From contig NW_019211456.1 in assembly GCF_002443255.2 (NCBI RefSeq), forward strand, positions 21,941,061 through 22,005,060: DNA of 64,000 nt, written 5' to 3'. The position numbers and the translations under genes were made by a program. Origin of the DNA: Varroa destructor (Eukaryota; Arthropoda; Arachnida; Mesostigmata; Varroidae). Shown here one piece after another: positions 1 through 12,800 of this stretch. The notes below the pieces were generated by a model. It made no database searches, was not told where the DNA came from, and was given only the letters and a program-made list of their open reading frames with translations. Within the stretch, counting starts at the first letter, position 1, and the number at the start of each line of letters is the position of its first letter.

Positions 1-1507
1 CTGATCTTTGACGATAACGGTTACAGACGACGTTATTCCTCGTTGAAGTTCTTCCCTGTTATACAGCAGCTCACATTTGAGGGGGTCAACGAATGATTCA
101 GGTTGGAGATACCTGTTTATTCATCCGACATAAAGAGTATATTATTATTATTACTAGAACCAATTATTAAATAATACGAAAAGCACTACTTTATTTTTCT
201 GACGTGTCATTTACTATATGTTTTGTCTTAAAGATCCTTTTTGCACCGAACGAATGTACTGTAAAAACTTGTAAGGTTTTTTGTTTGAGTTTTAATACTT
301 ACATAGCTAATTTGGCTCCGGATGATGCGGGTTTAGTGGAAATAAATTCTTTTAAAAAAGCTTTTTCTAAACAATCCGCTTCGATAGGCACAGTGCTCGT
401 AAGGGCTTCTTCAATCGTAGGACACCTTTGCAGAGGTAAACCTCTGCCAAGGACATGAGGAAATATTCGAAACAACTCTACGTCCACTGAATCAAATTTG
501 ACGCCACCGTGCACGAACACTGGTTCGGGACAGAGCAACGTAGAGCAACACTCCCCCGCGAGATAGGCCAGCTCCTTCTCCAGGTGCGCGAGGCTGTTTG
601 GCAGAACTGCCGAACTACCGTGACCCACTACCTGGCATCTAAAATGAAAAAATAGTCTTATTACTAGGATCAGTAAAAAAAAAAACGTTAGTTGTTACTA
701 GTGATTGCTTACCTTTTTTCTTGTTTTTAGTTAATTCAAGTTAAGGACGATTTGTTGAGTTGATTTTACGCAAATAAGTACGATTCTATGCCATGGTGTT
801 ATGGTAAAATGATATTTGCAATGATATTAGAATATATATTAGAACACTGACGCCTCGTGAAAGCAATACTTGAAAAAAAAGTCAGAAAAAGAAATCCTTG
901 AAATCGCACAGTATTCTTCATTAACTAACCTGAATCCAAAGTTACTGTTTTTGTCATCTTTGGCATACTCGGACGCGCTCTCAAGTGAGAACAAGAGAGA
1001 ATTGCCTGGCAATACAATCGAGCCAGTCGGCCAGTTATCGCTTCCGAAAAACCGTTTAAGCACAAGCCAATAAGAATCGAAATCTTTGTCTTTGTCTCCC
1101 GAACGATCCCCTGTGTCTTTCATGGCTTCACAGTAGACGTGAAGATAGTCCTCGGCCTGTGCAGTACCACATTTAGGATCGAACTCGAGGGACATCCACT
1201 GGACATCATTAGGAAACTGGAGTCGGTACCTGGAGATGGTTGCTGGCTTGTACGGGTGATCTGATTCGACCACAGCATAATAGCGTTCGTCGAGCTGACA
1301 ATCGACTTCGCGGTGCTTTTCAAGCTTTTTGTTTATCTTAACAACGTTCTCAAGCAACTTCTTTACAAGATTTAATACTCGAACAGCAGCCGAAGTGTCG
1401 GACGATGCGATTTTCACCAATTGAGAAAATACGGCTGGTAACAACAGCGATACAAGGCTGGTACTCTCTAGTGCCGTAAGCCTTTCAGTGTCCTGTAGTG
1501 TCCCCAC
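1..1507 (-). CDS. MYCBP2: MYCBP2 post-PHR2 beta-rich region and start of filamin-type repeat (part of the MYCBP2 gene)
   Basis: Exons 1507-930, 638-303 and 112-1. The first contains VESDHPYKPATISRYRLQFP, WMSLEFDPKCGTAQAEDYL and LPGNSLLFSLESASEYAKDD, the conserved stretch after PHR2. The second carries GRGLPLQRCPTIEEAL. The last reads YLQPESFVDPLKCELLYNRE and enters the filamin-like repeat (SSVTVIVKDQ) before the window ends. The 638-303 exon uses a strong GTAAGT donor, and codons split across both junctions restore family residues. Confidence 0.93.
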
Positions 1508-4500
1508 CTGAACAGCCTTGTAAAACAATATAAAAACATACGCACAATAACACAACAGTGGACCATTTTTCCTTAGACCATCAAGACGATTCAGCAGAAA
1601 AGGAGACATCGAAATCAATCTAAATTTTCTGTTGTAAGGAAAGTATAAGATAGCGCCCGAGGTAACATTAAACTGTAAAGCATTGGTACCTTATTCATAT
1701 AGTCGTGCGCAATGTTGACAAGTGTTTGGCTAATAGTCAGTGTCATGCTGGCTGCATCACGAGCTGCATTATGCACGCTATCACTGATGTCAGGTCCATT
1801 TGTATTACTGGATGCAGTTGCTGCTTGTGGTGTATTAAAATAGAGAATTTGAGGTATCTGCCCTCGGGAATGATTCGTTCCATTGTAACTTAATGTACAA
1901 TCAGAAAACGTGAACACTGTGTTATCCGGACCCTTCACCTGAAAGAGTTTCCAATAAGAAACACTATTTTTTCTTCACTGCCTTTTGAGATAATCTGCGC
2001 CTTTCATATATATATATATATATAATCTTCCTACAACTTGCTTACAGATATTGTTGCCGCCCATTATTTGAACAAACTGGCAGTTAATGCTATTACTGCA
2101 AAAGCTAGTTTAAAAAAAAAATTAACTTTAGCTAGGGAACATTATATTTCATAATGAATGATAACATAATGGGTATGGCGGCTACAGAGCTACAAAGAAA
2201 TACGGAGTTTATATGAACACGACACTATATCAACTGTTCAATTTTTCTAGCAAGAAGTATTTGTTTTAAAATTACTTGAAAATTTTTTCGAAGAATCATA
2301 GGGATCAAAGTTTTACAGCAAGTCGAGTTACTGGATTTTCTTCCAAGACATTTAGTGCCGAAGACTATTTGGGCTATCTTATTATCACTTGCTGAAATAT
2401 TTCTCTACTAATTTCCAAAATAAAATAGAAGCAGATTACGATTTGTAAAACTAATCTTCACGATGACTCTCTTAAAGGCTATATGGACCTAGATCATCTG
2501 GCGCTAAATATTTAGGCGGCATACTTTTTTCTAACTAGGACCATATCTGCTTCTCAGAAGACAGACATTTCTTCAACTTTGCTAAGTGTTGGGCTTTGGC
2601 CCATAAAAACAATTAGTGGCCTATGTAGCCCCATTTTTGGCCGTTGTAGTCTCATAAGATTGGTGTCAGTAAGTAACATTTTTTCAAATATTACTGGATA
2701 GTTATAAGGGGCTTTCAAGCCACGATATAGAAGAGTTTATGGTAAACACTCGTGCACTTTTTCTACCACAGTAAAGGTTGTTTTTAACGGGCATGATCAC
2801 AAGACTTTCGGCCATATAGCGTTTATCATCTGCAACCATCATCACACCATAACGTCTTTACAGAACAGGGTATAACTAAATTTTAACAAATGTTGAATAT
2901 TATGACAGAATAATCCTTAACAAACCTGGGTGACACCAGAGTCCCCGTTATTGGTTTTACTGCCGTGGTTTCGCAGTCGTATGGCATAGCGGATATTCTT
3001 CTTAATGGGTACCGCTCGGTCGAACTTGATTTCGAACATTTCGCCAGTGCAGTCCTCTGGCCCAAAGGTGCCGCTAACTGACTCCAACAACGTCCACCGT
3101 TCCACTGTATAGCACGATTAGAACTCATTGAGTTAGTTGGCCACATTACTTCGGTTATAAACTTCGTTTGCAGCATTATCTTTTGAATGAATTTACCAAA
3201 ATTGCTTTTTGCAAGCAAACAAAAAGAAAATGAACAGTATAGCAATAGAAATAGTAGCATGCTTTCACGAACCTCGGGCTTTTAAATAACTTATGTTTAA
3301 ATATAAATCCCGTTCACAAACGCCGGGTCTTAGTTTCAAGTACTTTGCCTCGTTTTCTAACTGCACTATGCTCTAAGCTGACACCTTTATCGCGGTCCCT
3401 GTACAGTTGCGTAGGTGTTCGTTTTAATTCCGTTTCGACTGAGTATCTTACCTTGCAGCTCGTTTGCTGTCGCCGGTCCTGCCGCAGTAAAGTCCTGTAG
3501 ATCGAGTTCGTACACCCAATCGTGGCTAGCAATGGATGTTCCGTAAATTACAGCACCCGCAATACTGATGCCGGCTCGATCAACGGAAAAGCATATCGCG
3601 TCCGGACTTCCGTTACCGGTATTCCAGCTTCGATTAGGTTGAAGCCGTTGAAATCGAGATGGGGTAACTAGTGGATTAAGTGCGGTGACATGGTGTCCAC
3701 CAGATGCATCCAGCATTGAAGGTCGTTCGGCTATTACACGGGCAGCCATCTCTGATACGATGGAAGTCAATAGTCGGCAAGAGTTGTGCACCAAATCCGC
3801 CGGCAAAGGTCTAGCCGAGTTTGCCGCGCCGTTGTGAGATGCATAACCGTTAGAGCCTGCACTGCCATTGCTAGCTGCATCCGCAAGTATAGCCCCCAAA
3901 GGATTGACGCTGATCTTGATCAGTTTGTCCACGACGTCAGCAAACGTTAGGGTACCTAGAATGCGAATGTCCTCGTCGTCGCGTACCGACATTGCGTCGT
4001 TCAGTAACCTGCCGAAAAAGTGTATATGTAGGTGTAGACAAGTATGAGATCAAAGATGTTGCCAAGATTAAGTATCTCATGTGCACATGTGGATAAGACG
4101 GTTTCAAATATATTTAAATGTGTGCTAATTTGTCATATTTATTTGCACTGATCCGATTATATAAAACGAGCGAAGTTCGTATTAGCAGGTATTAGTGTGG
4201 AAAACCTTAAAAACAGCAGAATATTGTTTGACCTTTTTTGGTGAGGAAGCTTAGCCTGTACGAGAAAGCGCCTCACTAGAAAACGAACGCCCTGCTAAAC
4301 TCATTTTAATATCAAAAACATCTTTGATCAATGAACCGTTCCGACGACCTACGTTTGCTGTGTGGTACAGTTTCTGTCATATAGTGCAAAGCAAATTTAT
4401 TTCAAGGGCCGGCATATGCTTGGATATGCAGGTAAGATCAGCTACAACTCGGACGACCTATGGATTCCAGCACTCCATTTGATGGCTTTTTCCATCCGTT

Positions 4501-7500
4501 TTATTGCTAAGAACGAGAAATCTAGCTACATCACATATGGGATCAAAAGATATTTTGTATCATGTTACGTACTTTCCGTATAGAACTGGAACTTCGCTGC
4601 TATCGCTTCGAGTCGACGGTAACTGGTGATTGAAAGTGGAAGACATGGGACTTGTTGGCGGGCTGCTACTACTAGCTGCATTTCCCAACAGTGAAACAGC
4701 CCGCTCATGGAGCACAACCTAAGTAATTACAGCAAATTAAATAGCGCATTAAATAATGTTTCGCAATTTCAAAGCTATAAGGAAGTCCAAAAAGCTAACG
4801 AGTTTAGTTTTATTTTCCATTTTTGCCGTTAGATAGCAGCTTCACAAGGAGAAATTCTGATTAAAGTATAACCCAGCCGCACCGATTTACGTATCTGCTA
4901 TACGGGTTAAGGTAAATTGTACTTAAAATTTAGCCATAGTAACTTCTAGCTTTTGTGTTTTCTACATTTTTGCCGAAAGCAAAAACCTTGCTGATCAAAC
5001 TGCGTACCTTTGAAAGCTGATTTGGCAACATCGAAGCCAGTAATGCAGGCGGCGCACTGCTGAGCGCATCGAGAATTGTCGAAAGAAGCCGAGAATAATC
5101 ACGACACTGTTGTTTTCCAGACGAACATGTTGCTCCACCTAATGCAGACAAACCTGTCTGGTGTTTCTTCTGCGCACCAGTAAAAAGAGTTCGTAACAAT
5201 TTTACAATTATTTGAATTTCAATATTAATTCGTTTCTATGCCCAGTAATATGCGCCAAAGCATTAAAAATATGTAAAATAAGGAAGGATCCTTTCATTTA
5301 ATTCCTATTCTGCTGGAAGCTAAAAGGAGTATCTAAGAAAAAGAAAAATCTTAACTTCCCAAATTGCAGCTCTATTATACGTCTCAATGTTTACCTCAGA
5401 AGGTTTTTGATCTTGAAGGAGAAGTTCACCAAGTCCCTGCCACTTTATTGTATCTGTAGGGTAAAACGTTTGATAGCAGTGCAAAAAGGTTACGCAGCTC
5501 TCTTTAACGAATTGTTCAAGAGCAGGCCTTCCTTTTGAACCTGTTGTAAGCACTTTCTTTAGCATTTTCCGGCAAAGCCATAGAGCTCGGCAAATAGGTT
5601 CCAATGACGCTGATGATGACGTAACCAAATGTGGATGCACTTGCGAGACGTACTGCCGAAGCAAGCTTAGAACTGGCTCGGACAGACGTTCCGCAATCAC
5701 GCATGGACCTGTCAAATAGGGAAACGGATACATCCGTTAATAGCCTGTACATTAGCTGAAAATAGGCATCGCTGAAACTTCCTTCGACGCCTTACTCATG
5801 TTTACAGCGGAGCTATTTACTGAGTTCAACAAATAAGCTTAAACCTTGATTTTGACAAACCTGCAGTAACCTAATTCAACTTCATTCAATTATGCGAACA
5901 TAAACTACGCTTTTTGTTGCCTGATGATCGTAAACCTGCCTTCTTGTAATTCAGTCCAAATCCATTCGATGAGCGTAAGCAACGAATGGAAGCATCCAGC
6001 GTCAATGCTTGTGGAGAAGTCTTTACTTAAGCGATAGACGGGTGCTTCCTCATCCGATCCCGCAGTAAAACCTGAAATACCAGTTCCACTTTGGGCTTCG
6101 GGGCATGCAAGACGATATAGCAACTGCGGTATCTGACCCGCAGTAACATCCGTTCCATTATTTGAACGCTTGGACCCCTTGAAATAAAAGGTCACCTGGT
6201 CCTCCGTCACCACCATTGCTTGACCCATAGAGCCGCAGTCCGACGAGGGACCTACGCACAGATATAAAAAAAATGTTTACAGGGGAAAGAGACAGAATGA
6301 AAGAGAACACATATATACATATACGTCAATCCAGTACCCAGACGAAACGGCCTGAACGGCTGTCGATCCAAGGAGCATTTATTTTCAGAAGGCATAAGTC
6401 AACATTGCAAATTCTTAGCATTACGAAATGCAAAACACACTCATTGTTCCGACAGGTTATCGATTACAAGAGCAGATTTGCCTTCGAAGCCAGCTATCCG
6501 CGCTTCAGATGACACGCAAAAATTCTCATCACTTTACTTTCTTTATTACCATGAAGAGAAAACTCTTCATATTATAAGTATGACAAATGGCGAGTTAATT
6601 TTAAACGCCAATAAAATTTGGTTCCAGATTGCATCAGCGTTATTCTGTCGCAAGCTAACTACTTGTACTCTAACTACAATGCGTACCAGCGATTCTAGCC
6701 CATACAAGATACCAACGATGAGCCTGACAGGCGATAGGTACATCAAGAAGCAACGGATGTTTTTGTCTGGCCGGGCATTCGTATGCCTGATCATCAAGGT
6801 CGACCAGAAGTTCACCGTCTCCTTCCTGATCTCCACCGTCTTCGCCAAGGTCGAGGACGCGCAACTTTGCCGTGTATTCTCCTCGACCGCCAAATAGGCC
6901 CACTCCACCAAGTATGATATCCGCGTCGCACATGAATCTAAAACACACATTATCAATGACCATAGTGCTACAATCTTACTTGCTAACATACTTCAGCATT
7001 AAAACAAAGCGGTTGAAGCCGACGGAGAAACGCTATGTTGTTGTTGTTTCAGCGGATGGCTTCTGATATATCCAACTCCACAATGAAATTATAAACTTCT
7101 CACCGAATGGCTTCAATTGACTGTCCCGAGTAGCCCCAGCCACCACCATGGTTCTCAAAGCGGTTCACAACTAGGTAATCGTTATTGGTAAAAGTTCTCC
7201 TTGCCATCAGTGCGGCAGGACCTGCAACACTGCTTTTACCAGTTCCGACACCCGCGGAGCTTGCTGCTGCGGGTAATACAGCTGAGCTTTCCAACTGTTC
7301 TTGTGAGTGTGAGGCAGCCAACTCTACGAAACGAACCAGACTCAACGCAGCGTGTTGGCGGCTAATTTCGAATTCACTCTGCTAAAGAAAGTAATCCAAG
7401 GATAAACCATTAATCCAACGTTCGAACTACTTATAAGCGCTGCGTATGTATATGAAATACACATGACTGTACATATAACTAGCAGGCTAGCATTTTTAAG

Positions 7501-9842
7501 AAAATCTTGTACACAGAAACAAATATGTAATATGATTTTAATAATGATTTTAATAAGATATTTGTACTCGTTAATATAATACAACAAGAGCAAAACTTCG
7601 ATTGTGTTGAACTCGCTTATGCCATTTGTTAACATTTATGCTATGAACATGTAGCTACTGGTTATTCGCGCCAATCAAATTGTCTACGAAATAGAAATAA
7701 CCAAAAAGCTTAATTACTAGTACTTGCTTGATGACGTAAAGGATGGCAGGTGAAGAAAGTGCTACAAGTACTAACTACATAAGATTCAAAAAATGATTAG
7801 TTACCGAAGGTACAGTGGCAGGCAGTGGAAGGCCAGGTACAGTGTGGTATACGCTAACAGTCCTCGATGAATGCTTGTAGCTCCATAAGACGTCATAGAT
7901 GTGATCAAGCACAAGGCAGTTGTCACTGCCCACGGAGTGAGACCCAAAGTGGCCTCTGCACTGACCACTGGCACGCTGTACCATCAGAGAGCTGTAGTCT
8001 GAACCTGATGAGGCGTCAGGCACCAATGTGATAAGGTGACGTGTTCCCGTAACACGAGCCTGAGACAGACACCTGCACAAACGACAGAACAGCACAATGG
8101 AATATAAGAAAACATAGCTTAGCTTCTCATTAGCCAACGCTTATTCTGTCGAATGCTATTCCTTGGCAAGTAAGAACTAGAAATCAAAGCTAGCACTTGT
8201 TATTAAACTATCTTTTGTAGAGCTTGAGTAACTGTACCATGCATACGAGATCACCCAGCATACCTGGCATCGATCAGGTTCTCGTCTATTCGGATAAAAG
8301 TGTGATCGCCTGATGCGCCGACCCAAGTGGCGCGTCGTGGTTGTGGCGCTCCGATGCCGGGCACAGGGCCGGCTACCGCGTGCCACAGCACGTCCGATGA
8401 TAACGTAATACCAGAATCCTCCTCTGATCGGCATAGCTGGCCATTCTGCAAGATTGCATCGTAATCGATTTTTTTAGCACATTCTCCCATAATTACAAAC
8501 CATGATGTTGTCACTTCGTGAACTACTTTCGAACCTAAGTTAACCTGGCCCACTCAAATAAACAAGACGTTTGTCGTCATGCTTCAAACCAATATTAAAA
8601 CATTTATTACTCACCAGAGGGTTTCCACAAGTATAAACTGCACCATTGGCGAGTAATAAAACGGTGTGATTACTTCCAGCTGCAACTTGTACGGCCCGCA
8701 TTCCCGAGGGAATCCCCTGTAATGGGCCAGGCGCACCTCGCAGTGACCTAGTACCATGTCCAAGCTGGCCATGTTGATTACTTCCAAATGTTAACACGCT
8801 GCCGTTTTCCAACAGGAGTACTAAACATTTCAGTTTTAAACAGAAACAGACAGGAAATCTGAGTCATTTGCTTACTTATTTTCACAGATGTTCTTATTTG
8901 CTGTGCCACAGTGTTTTGAGTTGCGTAGCTGTATTGTTATATTATTTATAAAAGACTTTTCCATTCAAGTCTTTAGAAAATATCAATGGTTATTGGAGAA
9001 CTAGTCGTTAACCTCACAACATCTAACATTTTTTTTATAGCCGTTTTATAGGCGACAGAAACAAACAAGAGGGATTGTTCGGAAGGCAGAAAATGCGCCT
9101 CATGCATGTTCAGCTAAAAAATATGGCTCTTTAGCGTTTAAAATATAAACAATAAGCGGAAAAAAAATGTTTGCAATAATGCGAAGAAAAGGACGTACAT
9201 ACGTATCGCGTGATACGAGTAAAAACTAAACAGAGTCTCCTCTGCATCTTTCTAATTACTAGAGATAACTGTATGCGTTCTTTTAGTGATAATCCACTAT
9301 TTACCTATTTATTTGTCTAGATTTTCTATCTAAAGAGATATCAGGAACAAAAAACGAATGTTTATTTTTAGAATCCTTGATCGGTGGTTGTTCTGTCGAT
9401 ATTATATATTAGTCGATATTTAGTTACTTTACCAAATCAGTATTCGCCGAATATCTACAATGAGATACATTTACCCGTATGATGTACGCCGGTGGCCGCT
9501 TGGATCACTTTGTTAGCGATGTTCAGTTTAACAGGGGGTAGCGACGCAAGCTTCCCCCCGTCTAAGTCACCTCCACCCATTACCGCATGTCCGGAAGGCC
9601 CTCCAATGTACTGCGCCCCATTTCCAGAACTCGAATGGTTCGGGCCATTACCCGCAGCACCACAGAGCGAAGGCAGATCTTGACGTGAGTCGCAGCCGGA
9701 AGCCCCCCGTAATCCAGCTGCAGCTCCAAGTAGGCATGAAGAGCCATTCCCTAAAATCGCTCCGCTAGCCAGGCGAGCATCGTTTCCAACCTAAACAGTT
9801 ACGATAAATATGGGAATAAAATCCTCCCTCCTTCCCTCTCAC

Positions 9843-9885
<43 letters not shown>

Positions 9886-12800
9886 AAATAAAATTGTATC
9901 AGATACACATATGTATATGTGTGTATCTGATACAATTTTATTTTGTATGGCGCTAAATATTAAAAGCTAATTTACATAAAGGCTTGGCTGCTTCTGTTTG
10001 TCCTAATTTTCTGGAAGTTATTATATTATCATAAGCTTTATTTTTATTACCATAACTTTATGCAGAGGCGTATCTCGGGCAACCTTATTGAGAAGCTTCA
10101 TCACGTGATGTCTCCGGCCCCCGCAAACCAGACCACCATCTTCGCCTCCGACGGCCCGTTCACGTTCTCGTTCCCTCACCAGCCGTGAATATGATGGAGA
10201 GTACTCTTCGCGTCGACGCATTCGTTCCTGATTTTTTCGATAAATTGCTGCAATTTCCCCAGGAGGATATCCAAGAGCATTTACTCCGCTACCGGCTAAC
10301 GTATTCATCTAAACATACAACAGAGAGAAATAGGGGTTCAAAAAACAGAGCTTCATTACTAATTGTATGGCAATTGTGTATTGGCAATGTGGAGTAAAGA
10401 CCCTAATCGATTTCCACTAACTAATCGATTTCCATTATTACTTTTGGATGATGATACGGCACAGAAGGCGCTAGTATCAAGCCTCTACTTACAGCTGCGG
10501 CCAGTCTTTGGTTTTGTTCACAGGAAGCAGTAGCGACAAACGGAGCTGCAGCCTGGGCAGGTGGCCCAGATACTATCGATTCGGTCACTTGTCCAGCTGT
10601 CGCGGTTGCAGCCGATGGCGGCGCATCGGCTTGCCCGGACGCTGGGGATGGCAAAAGAACCACAGCGGAAGGGGCGCCGTCCTCGCGTGGGGTGCAACAA
10701 ACTTGACAAAGTCCGCAATGAATACATCCCCCATCACCCACGCCGCAACCGCATTGGCTGCAACGACAATTCACGAGATGAATACAACACATTTAACACC
10801 GCACAACGTTGAAATCGGGTCTATTTAACTAACTCTATTTAGCTGCTATAATAGTAATAACAATTCGTAAGCCTTATTAAATATTCAAGTGAGCACTTTT
10901 CAACTAATCGTCAAAACATTCATAGAGAAACTTTCCTGTATTCTTTTGAACACCCTTGAAAACAAAAGTTTATCAAACAAATAAAAAACAATCGACATTT
11001 ATTGCTGTAGTTGATATTACGTATTTGTATAATACGCCTGGTTAATTAACAATAACCAAACTATATGCGAATTTTCTTAAATGCCTGCCTAAAGTAATTA
11101 ACAAACAATATTTTCATGTATTTACTTTTATTTCATTTGCGTTCTCCCAGTATTACAGAAGAACTGCTTCGCAGTGCGACAGTTTGAGAAGCACTTACCC
11201 GCCGGGTAGTCTCTGAGCGCCGGGGGGTAAGCTCATCGAGGCTATACAATGTGATCCATAACCCGTGCATTGAAAGCACCCGGTGCAGATGCGGCAATTT
11301 TGAGATACAAACTGGTGGGGCGGACAGCCGCCAAGAACTGGCTGAACTTCTCTGAGTGAACCATCGGAAACACCCCCAGACGGGCCCTGCTCGTCTCCGG
11401 ATCCTATAGTCGCTACTGCACCTTCGACATCAACTAACGAATCAGCACTGCTCGCCGTAGTAATGGACACCTCTGAAATATCCGCTACAAAAAATAATGA
11501 ATACCATCAACAATAAGAGACCCCCGACGAGAACAGCGACTAGCATGCTCCAACAACTCTCTATTATATTTACAAAGTAGTAAGCGCATTTACCATAAAC
11601 TTGTAATATTAGACATGAAAAGTCAGCCACGCGTACTGGTGATACTCAATAGACGGCAATAGTAATTCTAAGCTGTCACCGTATTTAAAATTACATAATA
11701 TTTGTTACACGTACTTCATTCCAGAGATGTATTTGAGAATAGTTTTTTTCTGCGGATTGTTATATTTAGTTGACGTGCATTTTCCTGTAATAAGTGGTGA
11801 TGCAATGGATTCATTATATTACTAGAGTAGCAAACTTTTCTGATTTTATTACAAGATCTAAGAAGGTATGCGTATATCAAGTATTCCTTAAACTATTTAA
11901 AGATTATAATTAATTAAATGGCTAAAATATACCGGATCCAGTAGCAGAGATAGAACACCCCGCAGCCAGCTCCCTCGCGCACTGCCCTTTATGGTTCACA
12001 CCAAATGTGTACACAGCTCCCGAGTGAGTTACGGCCACTACATGGGCCTTTCCCAGACATACTTGCATCACCTATTAACAATGACATGAGTAGATTAACA
12101 ACTAAAGATTACAGTTAGTCCGATCGACAACAGAGATAATATCCGGAAGGCCCCTTTAAACTTCATTAACTAACAATAAGCCACTATGCTAACAACATTT
12201 GTAAGAGCAAGCTACTGAAACTGTGTAATAAATATCACACTATAGTACTAACGTCTTTAACTCCTGCAACGAGACCCGTGTTCGGCTCCGTATGACCTGC
12301 TGCGTCCTTTCCGAACATCAACAAATCGCCAGCTGACGTTACCACAGCCGTTGTCCCATTATTGCAAGCGACGTCCACTGCCTCAACACCTTCAAGCTTT
12401 GTGATTCTAGAAAGGAAATATCGTGTCCCAAAGAATATGCCCATAAAATAATAGACAGAAAACATCAATTTTGCTTTCTTCATATACGTTATTATTATCC
12501 TTATTACAACTAACGCTTTTGGATTACTTAAACCCAGTCAAAAAAAAAAATTCTTAAAAGTGATATTTCATTAACAATATGTAAATTACTACTTTAACCA
12601 AAATTACGGGATGAACATATGTTAACAGGCAGACTTTTAATGCAGTAACTCTAGGAGTTACGACATTTAACTTACTTCCTTGGTTTGGTGGTTTTGGGCT
12701 GTCGTTTTCCTTTGACAGGATCACCATCTTCGCCTCGACGTGCTGTTCCAGCGAACCAGACGGCTCCATCAGGAGCGAGAAAAACCGCATGACTTCCATC

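Noticed and set aside
5516..5752. 78-residue minus-strand ORF starting MYRLLTDVSV
   Set aside because: It overlaps the MYCBP2 exon at 5708-5395 in another frame; only the other frame matches the family.
6478..6989. Plus- and minus-strand ORFs of 139-140 residues
   Set aside because: They are other-frame shadows of the MYCBP2 PHR1 exon at 6937-6687.
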